Shown here: piece by piece, positions 19,057 through 28,822 of the stretch | How positions within the stretch are numbered: position 1 is the stretch's first letter | Layout of the letters: each line of letters starts with the position of its first letter | Source of the DNA: Enterococcus mediterraneensis | Lineage (GTDB): Bacteria; Bacillota; Bacilli; Lactobacillales; Enterococcaceae | DNA length: 64,000 nt | NCBI RefSeq assembly: GCF_900604485.1 | Contig: NZ_UWOP01000001.1 | Coordinates: forward strand, 1,568,369-1,632,368 | Direction of reading: 5' to 3' | Notes under the pieces: generated by a model | What the model saw: only the letters and a program-made list of their open reading frames with translations | Told to the model about the DNA's origin: nothing | The model's database searches: none | Made by a program: the position numbers and the translations under genes

Positions 19057-19939
19057 ACTTATTCGGGTGGAGAAGGCAGAGAAAATTTTTCTGGAGAAAG
19101 GCATTTCTAATAAGGCTTTGCCCATTCATGCTATAAAGCAAGCCAATCTAACGATTTACCAAGGGGAAACAGTCGGTTTAGTGGGAGAATCCGGCAGCGG
19201 TAAGACAACGCTTGGTCGCAGCATACTCCAACTAGAATCATTGACCAGCGGCGATATCTATTTTAAAGGAGTCAATCTGACGAAAGCTGGTAAAAAACAA
19301 AGGCAAGAAGCACAAAAAGCAATGCAGATCATTTATCAAGACCCGTATTCATCATTGAATCCTAATCTAACAGCGTTACAATTAGTGATGGAACCATTGA
19401 GACTACATGTTCCAACGGATGAAGCGCGACAAAGAGCCCTAGAGATCTTGGCTATGGTAGGGATCAATGGCGAAGCGGTGGACAAATTTCCTTTCGCTTT
19501 TAGTGGAGGGCAACGACAGCGAATCGGGATCGCCCGTGCAGTAGCGACCAATCCGGAATTTATTTTGTGTGATGAGCCCATCTCGGCTTTAGATGTATCG
19601 ATTCAGGCTCAAATCATTAATTTGTTGGTGGAACTGCAGAAAAAATTCGCACTGACTTATTTGTTCATCTCTCATGATTTGTCAATGGTCCGTTATATTT
19701 CTGATCGGATCGTTGTGATGTACCAAGGAAAAATTTTAGAGGTAGGACCAACGGAAGAATTATTTGCCGATCCGCGGCATCCGTACACTAAGAAATTGCT
19801 ACAGGCGATCCCTGAACCAGATCCTAAGAAGGCACGAAATAAATTTACCGAGATAGTCGAGGACTATCAATTAGCAGAAACAGAAACGCAATGGACACAA
19901 GTTTCAGAGGGGCATTTTTACGCAAAGGAGAGTTTATAA
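19049..19939 (+). CDS. oppF: Oligopeptide ABC transporter ATP-binding protein, OppF type
   Basis: 296 residues. Walker A GESGSGKTTLGR near residue 48, IYQDPYSSLNPN, signature FSGGQRQRIGIARA near 147, Walker B FILCDEPISALD, and ISHDLSMVRYISD are in order. The C-terminus carries DPRHPYTKKLLQAIPEPDP, normal for OppF. It forms the second ATPase of the transporter heterodimer. The stop codon TAA shares its last base with the ATG of the OsmC-family gene. Confidence 0.9.
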   Translation: MNELIRVEKAEKIFLEKGISNKALPIHAIKQANLTIYQGETVGLVGESGSGKTTLGRSILQLESLTSGDIYFKGVNLTKAGKKQRQEAQKAMQIIYQDPYSSLNPNLTALQLVMEPLRLHVPTDEARQRALEILAMVGINGEAVDKFPFAFSGGQRQRIGIARAVATNPEFILCDEPISALDVSIQAQIINLLVELQKKFALTYLFISHDLSMVRYISDRIVVMYQGKILEVGPTEELFADPRHPYTKKLLQAIPEPDPKKARNKFTEIVEDYQLAETETQWTQVSEGHFYAKESL

Positions 19940-20325
19940 TGGAAGAATTGCATTTGGTCCAAGGAGAACACGGGATGGAGCTTCCCAGAGAAGAGGAGAA
20001 CTGGGTATTACTGAGACAATACGGCTATTCCCCAGTGCAAAGCTTAGCCGCCGCAGCAGGAGCTTGCGGCGCATATGTATATCAAGATATCTTGAAAAAT
20101 TCCAAAGTTCCTTATGTTTTTCATGGCGTCGACATCAGTTACAGCCGCAATGAAGAAAAGCAAGGGCAACCTCTAAAAGAATTGACGATCCAATTCAAAG
20201 TGACGATCGAAGAAGAATTCAGAGGACGAGCCGAAAGAGGGTTACGACTGGTTTCACGTTATTGTCCAGTCATCCAATCATTGGATCCAGACATCACCAT
20301 TACCGAAACAGTTTTATTTGTTTGA
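19939..20325 (+). CDS. OsmC/Ohr-family protein coupled to the opp operon
   Basis: 128 residues from ATG at 19939, preceded by AAGGAG. The two redox cysteines of the OsmC fold are visible, in AAAGACGAYVYQDIL and RYCPVIQSL. The OsmC/Ohr family reduces organic hydroperoxides, but many members in transporter operons are uncharacterised. It overlaps oppF by one base and ends at a shared terminator, so it belongs to the opp transcript. Why a peroxidase-like protein sits with a peptide transporter is not clear. Confidence 0.75.
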   Translation: MEELHLVQGEHGMELPREEENWVLLRQYGYSPVQSLAAAAGACGAYVYQDILKNSKVPYVFHGVDISYSRNEEKQGQPLKELTIQFKVTIEEEFRGRAERGLRLVSRYCPVIQSLDPDITITETVLFV

Positions 20326-20370
20326 TAAGATAAAAGTTCTTTATTTATACTGGGAACGTAAAAAAGATTA

Positions 20371-20409
20371 AAAAAACCACGAAAATCCAACTGGACTTTC
20401 GTGGTTTTT
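20371..20409. terminator. Bidirectional terminator between the opp-osmC operon and the opuC operon
   Basis: AAAACCACGAAAATCC pairs with GGACTTTCGTGGTTTTT across a four-base loop, with A and T runs on both sides, between convergent operons. Confidence 0.92.
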
Positions 20410-20429
20410 GCATACATACAATAATTATT

Positions 20430-21095
20430 TTACGACTGTTTGCTGGTCGGATCCAACTTACGTTCAATGATCCCCAGCCCCCAGTCAGTGATGATCGCCA
20501 TCAATGCTGTCGGCAGTGCGCCGGCAAGAATAATAGAAGCACCATTTGTAGCGTTAGTACCGCGGATGATGATATCACCTAATCCGCCAGCACCGACGAA
20601 CGCGCCGATCGCTGTGATCCCGATCGCCACTACCAGCGCATTGCGGATCCCTGCCATGATAACTGATACTGAAAGAGGCAGTTCGATCATATACAATCGT
20701 TGAAATGCCGTCATGCCCATTCCTTTCCCAACATCTAACGCGTTTTTATCCACTTGTGTCATACCGGTATAAGTGTTTTTAATGATCGGCAGCAATGAAT
20801 AAAGAAAGACTGTTAGGATCACGACATTAACGCCCAGTCCTAAACCAATCATCAAAATGGAGATCATCGCTAACGAAGGGACAGTTTGGATGATGTTTGC
20901 AAACCGTATGACCCAGTTCGCTAATTTACGCTTCCGAGAAATCAAGATCCCGATCGGCACGGCAACGATGGCTGCAAATAAAACACCATAAATCGACAAT
21001 AAGAAGTGGCGGACAAATTGGCTCAATACATACGCGCCGTTTTCTTTAAAATAATAAATGAATTGTTCCAGCAAATTCATATTTTGTAAGTTCAT
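20430..21095 (-). CDS. opuCD: Osmoprotectant ABC transporter permease, second subunit
   Basis: About 221 residues. ATG at 21095 is chosen because AGGAG lies seven bases upstream; an 18-base longer frame has no site. Five or so membrane helices are visible, with the OpuCB/CD core GIGITAIGAFVGAGGLGDIIIRG and MTQVDKNALDVGKGMGMTAFQRLYMIELPLSV coupling loop. It is the last gene of opuCA-CB-CC-CD on the minus strand. Such systems import glycine betaine, carnitine or choline during osmotic stress; the exact ligand is not known. Confidence 0.85.
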   Translation of the reverse strand: MNLQNMNLLEQFIYYFKENGAYVLSQFVRHFLLSIYGVLFAAIVAVPIGILISRKRKLANWVIRFANIIQTVPSLAMISILMIGLGLGVNVVILTVFLYSLLPIIKNTYTGMTQVDKNALDVGKGMGMTAFQRLYMIELPLSVSVIMAGIRNALVVAIGITAIGAFVGAGGLGDIIIRGTNATNGASIILAGALPTALMAIITDWGLGIIERKLDPTSKQS

Positions 21096-21099
21096 CTGC

Positions 21100-22020
21100 T
21101 CACTCCTCTTCAAAATAATGATGTTCTTCTAAAAATTTTTGTGCAACAACGCTTGGCTCGACCAAATCATTATCGGCTTGATAATTGAGTTTTTGCATTT
21201 GTTCCGTATCGATCTTATCAGCTAATTTTTCTAACGCGCCTTTTAATTCCGGAACATCTTTTAACAATTGATCGTCAACGATCGGTGCTGCATCGTAAGG
21301 TGGGAAGAAATGCTTATCATCTTCCAACATCACAAGGTCATAACTGCCGATCCGGCCATCTGTTGAGTAACCTAAGACGATATCCATTTTTCCGGCAGAA
21401 ACCGCGTCATAAACAAGACCGATCTGCATCGGTAAAATTGATTTAAAAGAAAAGCCGTAATCTTTTTTAAAGCCTTCATATCCGTCACCTTCACGAGTGA
21501 TCCAGGAGGTATCGACGCCGGCCACCAGTTCATCAGCAACGTTCTTCAAATCGCTGACAGTCTTTAAATTATACTTTTCTGCCGTATCTTTTCGTACAAG
21601 GAAGACATAGGTATTGTCAAATCCATACGAAGGAAACCAAGTTTGTTGATAACGTTTGGCAAATTCCCGTTTTACAATATCAAAAGCTTTTTGCGGCTCT
21701 TTGACAGGTTCCAATCCTAATGTCGTCGTCAAGTCAGTTCCAGTATAGCGGGCCGCTGAAATCTGCGCGTCGCCGTTTTTCATGGCTTGATTATTGATAG
21801 TCGTAGTAGCTAGGTTGTTGATAATGGTAGTATTTTTGTCTGTGTAATGTTCGATCATTCCCGCTACTAGACTTGCTAAGATCTGTGCTTCAGATGTGAT
21901 ACCTCCAGTGATAGCAATCGTATCTTCATCCGCGTTCGAAGACAGCCCCGGCAAAGAACAGCCGGCAAGTAACAGAATACTGCCTAAAATCAGCAAAAGT
22001 TGTTTTAATTTTCGTTTCAT
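21100..22020 (-). CDS. opuCC: Osmoprotectant ABC transporter substrate-binding lipoprotein
   Basis: 306 residues. The signal peptide ends in LLLAGCSL, a lipobox with the cysteine near residue 21. The OpuAC-type binding fold is shown by [36 protein letters not shown], and [32 protein letters not shown], the last being characteristic of quaternary-amine binding proteins. The start overlaps the stop of opuCB by four bases. Confidence 0.87.
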   Translation of the reverse strand: MKRKLKQLLLILGSILLLAGCSLPGLSSNADEDTIAITGGITSEAQILASLVAGMIEHYTDKNTTIINNLATTTINNQAMKNGDAQISAARYTGTDLTTTLGLEPVKEPQKAFDIVKREFAKRYQQTWFPSYGFDNTYVFLVRKDTAEKYNLKTVSDLKNVADELVAGVDTSWITREGDGYEGFKKDYGFSFKSILPMQIGLVYDAVSAGKMDIVLGYSTDGRIGSYDLVMLEDDKHFFPPYDAAPIVDDQLLKDVPELKGALEKLADKIDTEQMQKLNYQADNDLVEPSVVAQKFLEEHHYFEEE

Positions 22021-22655
22021 TCGTCATCCCCCCTTAACGCGGCAGGAGTCAGGCGATTTTCTAAAAGTCCCAATAGAAAGTCCGCCAATAATGCCAAAAT
22101 CGTTACCGGGATCGTTCCTGCAAAAATCAGATCGGGCTGATAGTTGTTCAACCCGCTGAAAATCATATCTCCTAATCCACCGGCACCGATATAAGAAGCG
22201 AGTGTCGCCCAAGCAATCACATAAACAGCCGCCAAACGAATCCCCGCCATGATCGTCGGTGTAGCGATAGGCAGTTCCACGCTGATGATCGACTGCATAT
22301 TTGTCATACCCATACCTTTGGCGACATCGCGATAATTATTGTCGACATTTTTCATGCCGATATAAGTATTCCGTAGAATAGGCAATAAGGAATAAATGAA
22401 TAATGCAATGATTGCAGGTGTTTTTCCCACCCCGAAAAAGGGAATCATCAATGCTAAAAGAGCCAAAGAAGGCACAGTCTGCAACGCACTGGTGACATTG
22501 ATCGAGATGTTGGCAGCTCGCGGCAAGCGCGTCAGCCAAATACCTAACGGAACAGCAAACAAAATCCCCAATCCTAAAGAAAAAGCTGAGATATAAATGT
22601 GTTCTGCTCCGCGAGCTAGGATCTGCGGACCGTATGTTGAAAAGAAGTCTGCCAT
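22017..22655 (-). CDS. opuCB: Osmoprotectant ABC transporter permease, first subunit
   Basis: 212 residues with about five membrane helices. Family landmarks are [28 protein letters not shown] sequence, [21 protein letters not shown] and [17 protein letters not shown]. It is closely related to opuCD, and the two are paralogous subunits. ATG at 22655 follows GAGGAGG that lies inside the end of opuCA. Confidence 0.87.
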   Translation of the reverse strand: MADFFSTYGPQILARGAEHIYISAFSLGLGILFAVPLGIWLTRLPRAANISINVTSALQTVPSLALLALMIPFFGVGKTPAIIALFIYSLLPILRNTYIGMKNVDNNYRDVAKGMGMTNMQSIISVELPIATPTIMAGIRLAAVYVIAWATLASYIGAGGLGDMIFSGLNNYQPDLIFAGTIPVTILALLADFLLGLLENRLTPAALRGDDE

Positions 22656-22660
22656 AAAAA

Positions 22661-23830
22661 TCAGGCCTCCTCTTTCACAGGTGCTTCAGCAGTAGTTGAC
22701 GGACTGGTGGTATCTTCGCCCCAGATCACATCATAAACGATATCTACCAATGAAGCCCGTGTCAAAATCCCCACAACACGATTCTGATCATCAACAACAG
22801 GAACATATTTCAATCCCCGTTTCAAAATTCGCTGCAATGTATCTCGCAACAAGGCCGTTTTTTTCACGTAAAAAACATCTCTGTTCAGGATATCGCCAAC
22901 ACTGGAGACTTTGCCGCGTTTGCGATCGATAGTCTCAACATCGATAAATCCTTTAAGAATGGAAGAAGCATCAGTAACAAGTAATGTATCGACGCGTTTT
23001 TCCCGCATCAGACGAATCGCTTCTTGCAGAGATTTTTCGGGGGTGATGGTGATGGCTTTGTTTAGCATGACTTCGCCAACTGTTGTTATATTCGGTTTGG
23101 CTTGCAGCAAACGATCTTCACCGATCAGCTCTTCTACAAATTCGTTGGCCGGGTGCCGTAAAATGTTTTCCGGTGTATCGAATTGGATCACTTTACCTTC
23201 GCTCATGATCACGATCCGATTGGCTAATTTCAAAGCTTCGTCCATATCATGAGTAACGAAGACAATGGTTTTACCGAGACGTTCTTGCAAATCTTTGACT
23301 AGGTCTTGCAGGGAATCTCTAGTGATCGGGTCAAGTGCGCCAAAGGGTTCATCCATCAAAATGATGTCTTGATTTGCCGCTAATGCGCGGACTACACCGA
23401 TCCGCTGTTGTTGTCCGCCAGATAATTCACTTGGATAGCGATCTAGCATTTCTCGTGGCAGTTCCACTAAATCGATCATTTTTTCAGCGGTGGTATTGCG
23501 TTCTTCTTCGCTGACTTTTAATAATTTTTGGACCAACGTGATATTTTCGCGGATGGTCATGTGGGGCATCAAGCCGATACTTTGGATGACGTAGCCGATT
23601 TTTCGGCGCAGTTCGACTGGATTGATTTCTTGGATGTCTTTGCCGTTGATCAGGATCTTGCCTTTGGTTGGTTCATTCATCCGATTGATCATACGCATGC
23701 AGGTCGTTTTACCGCTGCCGCTTGTGCCGATGAAACAAATAAATTCTCCCTTTTCAAAGGAAAGATTGACATCTTCGACAGCGACTTTTCCGCCTTTATA
23801 AATTTTTGTTATGTGTTGAAATTCGATCAA
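22661..23830 (-). CDS. opuCA: Osmoprotectant ABC transporter ATPase with CBS domains
   Basis: Start TTG at 23830, with GAGGTGG just upstream, gives 389 residues; the open frame extends to 23905 without a better start. Walker [19 protein letters not shown]-loop [17 protein letters not shown], signature [16 protein letters not shown], Walker [17 protein letters not shown] and [10 protein letters not shown] are present. Two CBS domains follow (about 250-370). In OpuA-type transporters the CBS module senses ionic strength or binds c-di-AMP. First gene of the operon. Confidence 0.9.
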   Translation of the reverse strand: MIEFQHITKIYKGGKVAVEDVNLSFEKGEFICFIGTSGSGKTTCMRMINRMNEPTKGKILINGKDIQEINPVELRRKIGYVIQSIGLMPHMTIRENITLVQKLLKVSEEERNTTAEKMIDLVELPREMLDRYPSELSGGQQQRIGVVRALAANQDIILMDEPFGALDPITRDSLQDLVKDLQERLGKTIVFVTHDMDEALKLANRIVIMSEGKVIQFDTPENILRHPANEFVEELIGEDRLLQAKPNITTVGEVMLNKAITITPEKSLQEAIRLMREKRVDTLLVTDASSILKGFIDVETIDRKRGKVSSVGDILNRDVFYVKKTALLRDTLQRILKRGLKYVPVVDDQNRVVGILTRASLVDIVYDVIWGEDTTSPSTTAEAPVKEEA

Positions 23831-23884
23831 CTTTTCCACCTCTATTTTTTTATTTACATAGGACGTGCTCCTTACTAGTATGCT

Positions 23885-23929
23885 TGATATTTCGCATTCT
23901 ATCAAGTTTTGTGATTGTAAGCGTTATTT
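23885..23929 (-). promoter_or_regulatory. Upstream region of opuCA with palindrome and cre-like sequence
   Basis: TTGATA and TATCAA form a short inverted repeat (about 23884-23905), and TGTAAGCGTTATTT (23916-23929) matches the CcpA cre consensus at 12 of 14 positions. Both lie 50-100 bases upstream of the TTG start. Weak evidence for control. Confidence 0.3.
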
Positions 23930-24006
23930 TTAATCTTAAAATACAAAAATAGATACCTGTTTTTAAATAAAAAAATCGTTTTTTATAAGGTGATGAGCAG
24001 ATACAG

Positions 24007-24058
24007 AAAAACACCGAATAGTTTCTTGTCTTATAGACAGAATCCTAATCGGTGTTTT
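24007..24058 (-). terminator. Intrinsic terminator of the VOC dioxygenase gene
   Basis: On the minus strand AAAACACCGATTAG pairs with CTATTCGGTGTTTTT over a long loop that itself contains a GTCTATAAGAC hairpin. Confidence 0.75.
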
Positions 24059-24068
24059 GAGTTGTTGA

Positions 24069-24956
24069 TCAATTTTCAGGATAGATATTTGCTTCGATCT
24101 CTGCACGTTGGTCAGCCAGAAATGGTGGTAATGCGAAACTTTCACCTAATGTTTCCAACGGTTCATCAATAGTGAATCCGGGAGCCAATGTAGCAAATTC
24201 CATGCGATTGCCGCCTGGTTCGCGGATATAAAGACTCTTAAAGTAACCGCGAGACACGATTTTTTCAATCAGCCAGCCTTGTTCTTGTGCACGATGGTAG
24301 AGACGATCCAACGCGTCATCATTTTCTACGGCAAAAGCCACATGATCGATCCCGCCGCGCCCCATATGAGTTGCTTCTTGGGTATCGGTCGGTAAAATTT
24401 TGATGAAGTCCGTTTCGTTGAATTGGATCTTTTGCTGGTTTGTTTGCCAACCTAATAATTTTTCGAAAAATTCACTGGTTTTTTCCGGTTCTTTGACGTG
24501 GATCTCCGTAGAACGCAGACCTAAAATCTGTTTGTCACCAGGAATTTCATTGTGAACTTGATGATCTTCTTCTAGCGGCAGTTGATCGACTTCTTCTAAG
24601 ATCAATTGGATATCGTCATGATCTCTGAAATACAATTCTTTTCCTTTGCGAATGACAGCGATTTGATGATCTTGCAGTCGGTTTTCCCAATAATCTATAC
24701 TGTTGCGAGGGATCTTCAAACCGATCGTTGCTAAATAATGATCATTGTCATAGCGATGACCTAAGTGGGGAACGATGAAGAAAGTTACTACTGTTCCCGG
24801 TGTTCCTTGGTAATCGCCGTAATAATAATGAAGCATCCGATGATTGTCTTGATTGACAGTATTTTTTACAAAACGCATACCCAAGATCTGAGTATAAAAA
24901 GCGACATTATCGCGGCTGTTTTTGGTTAATAATGAAATGTGATGAAGCGGTGACAT
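24069..24956 (-). CDS. Two-domain VOC/glyoxalase-type ring-cleaving dioxygenase
   Basis: 295 residues from ATG at 24956, which has GGAGG at proper spacing; a six-codon longer frame lacks one. Two vicinal-oxygen-chelate repeats are visible: MSPLHHISLLTKNSRDNVAFYTQILGMRFV at the start and STEIHVKEPEKTSEFFEKLLGW near residue 150. GGIDHVAFAVENDDAL and PGGNRMEFAT follow. The histidines and glutamate give a plausible metal site. The layout matches the MhqO/MhqA group, which degrades hydroquinone-type compounds in Firmicutes. Substrate is inferred only; no MarR-type regulator is adjacent. Confidence 0.8.
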   Translation of the reverse strand: MSPLHHISLLTKNSRDNVAFYTQILGMRFVKNTVNQDNHRMLHYYYGDYQGTPGTVVTFFIVPHLGHRYDNDHYLATIGLKIPRNSIDYWENRLQDHQIAVIRKGKELYFRDHDDIQLILEEVDQLPLEEDHQVHNEIPGDKQILGLRSTEIHVKEPEKTSEFFEKLLGWQTNQQKIQFNETDFIKILPTDTQEATHMGRGGIDHVAFAVENDDALDRLYHRAQEQGWLIEKIVSRGYFKSLYIREPGGNRMEFATLAPGFTIDEPLETLGESFALPPFLADQRAEIEANIYPEN

Positions 24957-25103
24957 AGTGATTCCTCCTAACAATTAACTTACTTATCGTAAGTATAAAA
25001 GGAAACGATATCAGAAGCAAGCAAGTTGTTTTGCGGCTTGGTCGAAAATATTTCAAAAAAGTGTTAGAATAGCAAAGATAACAAACTAGAAAGAGTGAAA
25101 AAA

Positions 25104-26135
25104 ATGTTGACTACGGAAGATTTTGATTTTGATTTACCTGAAGAATTGATTGCTCAAACCCCGTTGAAAGATCGTGCTAGTTCTCGTTTGCTTGTTTTGA
25201 ACCGTGAAAACGGAGAGATGGAAGATAAACAATTTCATGATATTTTGGATGAATTGCATCCTGGCGATGCACTAGTCATGAACAACACACGGGTCTTACC
25301 GGCGCGGCTGTATGGAGAAAAACCTGAAACTGGTGCTCATCTAGAAGTTTTGCTGCTGACAAATACTCATGGTGATACTTGGGAAACATTGATTAAACCT
25401 GCGAAACGTGCAAAAGTCGGCACTGAGATCGTTTTTGGCGACGGACGTCTAAAAGCTGTCGTAGAAGAAGAATTGGAACATGGCGGTCGGATCATCACAT
25501 TTAAGTACGACGGAATTTTCTTAGAGATCCTTGAATCGCTTGGAGAAATGCCGTTGCCTCCTTACATCAAAGAACGCTTAGATGATCCTGAACGTTATCA
25601 AACGGTATATGCGAAAGAAAATGGTTCAGCAGCAGCTCCGACAGCGGGATTGCATTTTACCAAAGAATTATTAGCGGAGATCCAAGCGAAAGGTGTGGAA
25701 CTGGTTTATTTGACGCTCCATGTCGGATTGGGAACATTCCGTCCAGTCAGCGTTGATAATATCGAAGAGCACCACATGCACAGTGAATTTTATCGATTGA
25801 CAGAAGAGGCGGCTGAAACACTTAATAAAGTCCGAGTAAACGGCGGCCGAATCGTAGCGGTAGGAACGACTTCTATTCGTACCTTAGAAACTATCGGCAC
25901 CAAATTTGATGGAGAAATCAAAGCCGACAGTGGTTGGACAGATATCTTTATCACGCCAGGCTATGAATTCAAAGTAGTCCAAGCCTTTTCTACGAATTTC
26001 CACTTGCCTAAATCCACGCTGGTGATGCTGGTTAGTGCTTTTGCTGGCAGAGAATTAACATTATCAGCCTATCAACATGCCATCGAAGAACGTTACCGTT
26101 TCTTTAGTTTCGGTGATGCCATGTTTGTCAAATAG
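25104..26135 (+). CDS. queA: S-adenosylmethionine:tRNA ribosyltransferase-isomerase
   Basis: Transfers and isomerises the ribosyl part of SAM onto preQ1-modified tRNA, giving epoxyqueuosine. About 343 residues, starting [18 protein letters not shown]. Clear QueA motifs include [37 protein letters not shown] and the C-terminal [20 protein letters not shown] at 25104 is preferred over GTG at 25095. tgt, which acts one step earlier, lies downstream but is separated by a terminator and a 578-base gap, unlike the tight queA-tgt pairing in Bacillus. Confidence 0.96.
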   Translation: MLTTEDFDFDLPEELIAQTPLKDRASSRLLVLNRENGEMEDKQFHDILDELHPGDALVMNNTRVLPARLYGEKPETGAHLEVLLLTNTHGDTWETLIKPAKRAKVGTEIVFGDGRLKAVVEEELEHGGRIITFKYDGIFLEILESLGEMPLPPYIKERLDDPERYQTVYAKENGSAAAPTAGLHFTKELLAEIQAKGVELVYLTLHVGLGTFRPVSVDNIEEHHMHSEFYRLTEEAAETLNKVRVNGGRIVAVGTTSIRTLETIGTKFDGEIKADSGWTDIFITPGYEFKVVQAFSTNFHLPKSTLVMLVSAFAGRELTLSAYQHAIEERYRFFSFGDAMFVK

Positions 26136-26153
26136 TCTTAAAACAGCATAAAG

Positions 26154-26184
26154 AAGGCGAGGCTCTCGAGGGCCTCGCCTTTAT
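26154..26184 (+). terminator. Intrinsic terminator after queA
   Basis: AAGGCGAGGC (26154-26163) pairs perfectly with GCCTCGCCTT (26172-26181), then TTAT. Confidence 0.85.
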
Positions 26185-26713
26185 ATCATGGAAGGAATCT
26201 GTTGGAAAGGTTTGCAATCTATACATGCAAAGCAATTCTCTAGCATAAACAAAAAACTTTGTCTTCACTACATTTTCTACTCTAAAATCATGTGCTTCTA
26301 TTGAAGCTTATTTAGTTGTTTTTTACGTATCTGTACTACTTCTCTTGTTGATTGTTTCTCAACCTCTTTAATACGCATTCACTATTTTCATCGGTGTTTC
26401 TTTATTACTTCGCACATATAAATCTAGGTGAATTCTGTACATCTAACACATTTACTTGCTTATTGTACCCTTAATACGATGCTTCGAGATTTCCTTTGCA
26501 ACAGAGTTCTTCCTTCCTTGCACTTACAGTATAGCATTTAATAGAAGCGCTTACAAATGATACGACTTTTATTTTAAAGGATCGTATTATATGTATCGAA
26601 GAGTAAGAAATAAAAGAGGTTAGAACAATGAAAAATAAAGGTTTGCAAAAAAGCCGGTTAGCCTTTATTATGTATAAAGCTCATTAATTTAAGGAAAGAA
26701 AGCAGGAAAATAA
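26185..26713. other. AT-rich gap between queA and tgt with no intact gene
   Basis: About 530 bases with no convincing gene on either strand. On the minus strand, roughly 26490-26230, short open stretches are broken by stops every 10-30 codons, which could be a decayed gene but matches nothing I recognise. TAGAAGCGCTTACA (26542-26555) agrees with the cre consensus at 12 of 14 positions. A 19-codon ORF (26628-26687, starting MKNKGLQKSR) has AGAGGT seven bases before its ATG and could be an upstream peptide for tgt. No preQ1 riboswitch pattern was found. Confidence 0.4.
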
Positions 26714-27856
<1,143 letters not shown>

Positions 27857-27937
27857 TATTTTGTTCAAAGCCCTAGTTAAATCGAAAAGATTCTGATAAA
27901 GTAATTCTTATGAAAGAAATTAAAACGAGGTGAAAAA

Positions 27938-28291
27938 ATGAGCTCTCCATTCTTTACAATTATAATGTTTATCGTGTTGTTGGGTGCATGGTGGATGATG
28001 TCACGAGCATCAAAAAAACAACAACAAGAACGTCAAAACACATTGAATGCAATGAAACCTGGTGATAAAGCAGTAACTATCGGTGGATTGCACGGTGTGA
28101 TTTCTGAGATCGACGAAGCTGAAAAAACAGTTACTCTTGATTGCGAAGGGATCTTTTTGGTCTTTGACCGTCAAGCGATCCGGACGATCGTTCCTGGACA
28201 ACCAACCACACCAGTTACTAACACTGAAGATGTTGACGCACCTGAAGTTGGACCAACTACTGCAGACACAAATGAAGAACCAAAAGAATAA
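27938..28291 (+). CDS. yajC: Preprotein translocase accessory subunit YajC
   Basis: 117 residues. One N-terminal membrane helix (FTIIMFIVLLGAWWMMS) is followed by a basic QQQERQNTLNAMKPGDKAVTIGGLHGVI segment, diagnostic of YajC. An acidic low-complexity tail follows. YajC associates with SecDF and the Sec translocon; it is not essential. The start ATG follows ACGAGGTG. Confidence 0.93.
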   Translation: MSSPFFTIIMFIVLLGAWWMMSRASKKQQQERQNTLNAMKPGDKAVTIGGLHGVISEIDEAEKTVTLDCEGIFLVFDRQAIRTIVPGQPTTPVTNTEDVDAPEVGPTTADTNEEPKE

Positions 28292-28318
28292 TCCCTTTTT
28301 CAGGGATTTTTCTTTTTC
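28290..28318 (+). terminator. Intrinsic terminator between yajC and the comN-like gene
   Basis: AATCCCT and AGGGATT with a TTTTC loop and a following T run. Its T tract runs up to the ribosome binding site of the next gene, so read-through must supply that gene or it has little expression. Confidence 0.6.
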
Positions 28319-28325
28319 CGGAGAA

Positions 28326-28601
28326 ATGATGAAAATAACTGAGAAAATCTACTTATATCACGCTTTTTATCAAAAGTTAAAGCAGTTCAAAAAGGCTGGT
28401 TATCAAACAGTCACAAAGGCTGAATTAATGGCTTATTGTCAGAACTACCTTTGGCGGAGAAAAAACGCTGAGACACTCAAACAGCAGAAACAGACATTGT
28501 CTAAGATCACGCCGAATGATTTTTTTGATTATCAGCAGCTGCAGATCCAAACCAAACAACAATCATTTGCGGAACTAGATGATTTTTCCGATTTATTTTA
28601 A
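28326..28601 (+). CDS. ComN-like post-transcriptional regulator
   Basis: About 91 residues from ATG ATG at 28326 after CCGGAG. The sequence around MAYCQNYLWRRKNAETLKQ and ITPNDFFDYQQLQ resembles the small ComN/YrzD family, whose gene also lies near yajC in Bacillus. ComN there affects comE mRNA and localises with DivIVA. Homology is judged from pattern and position only. The upstream frame continues into yajC but the extra part has no start site. Confidence 0.6.
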   Translation: MMKITEKIYLYHAFYQKLKQFKKAGYQTVTKAELMAYCQNYLWRRKNAETLKQQKQTLSKITPNDFFDYQQLQIQTKQQSFAELDDFSDLF

Positions 28602-28610
28602 AAAATTTTA

Positions 28611-28657
28611 GAAAGCATTTGCACTCAGTAAAAAGAGTGTAAATGCTTTCTTTGTTG
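28611..28657 (+). terminator. Intrinsic terminator before the adhE regulatory region
   Basis: GAAAGCATTTGCACTC (28611-28626) pairs with GAGTGTAAATGCTTTC (28635-28650) with one mismatch, followed by T residues. Confidence 0.88.
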
Positions 28658-28715
28658 TTAAAACAATTAAATCTCTTCAGCATAAAATGTATGAGCAAAA
28701 TCGTCGCAAAAAAAG

Positions 28716-28733
28716 TTGTGAAAAACATCACAA
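28716..28733. promoter_or_regulatory. Rex operator upstream of adhE
   Basis: TTGTGAAAAACATCACAA is a perfect TTGTGA-N6-TCACAA palindrome, the consensus for the NADH-sensing repressor Rex. It lies seven bases upstream of the -35 element. A second, degenerate copy (ATGTGA-N6-TAACAA, 10 of 12) is at 28774-28791, just past the -10. Repression of adhE when NADH is low is expected from Rex biology in Firmicutes. Confidence 0.85.
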
Positions 28734-28739
28734 AAATTG

Positions 28740-28768
28740 TTTACAAATCAAAAAAGATGGTGTATTAT
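28740..28768 (+). promoter_or_regulatory. Promoter of adhE
   Basis: TTTACA (28740-28745) and TATTAT (28763-28768) with a 17-base spacer, bracketed by the two Rex-like sites. Confidence 0.75.
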
Positions 28769-28822
28769 CATGTATGTGAAATACTTAACAAATAAATTTA
28801 TCCACAAATTAGGAGGAAGACA

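Noticed and set aside
26590..26713. preQ1 riboswitch before tgt.
   Set aside because: An AGAGGTT start is present, but the pairing CCTCT and the A-rich tail with CTAA of the preQ1-I class are absent.
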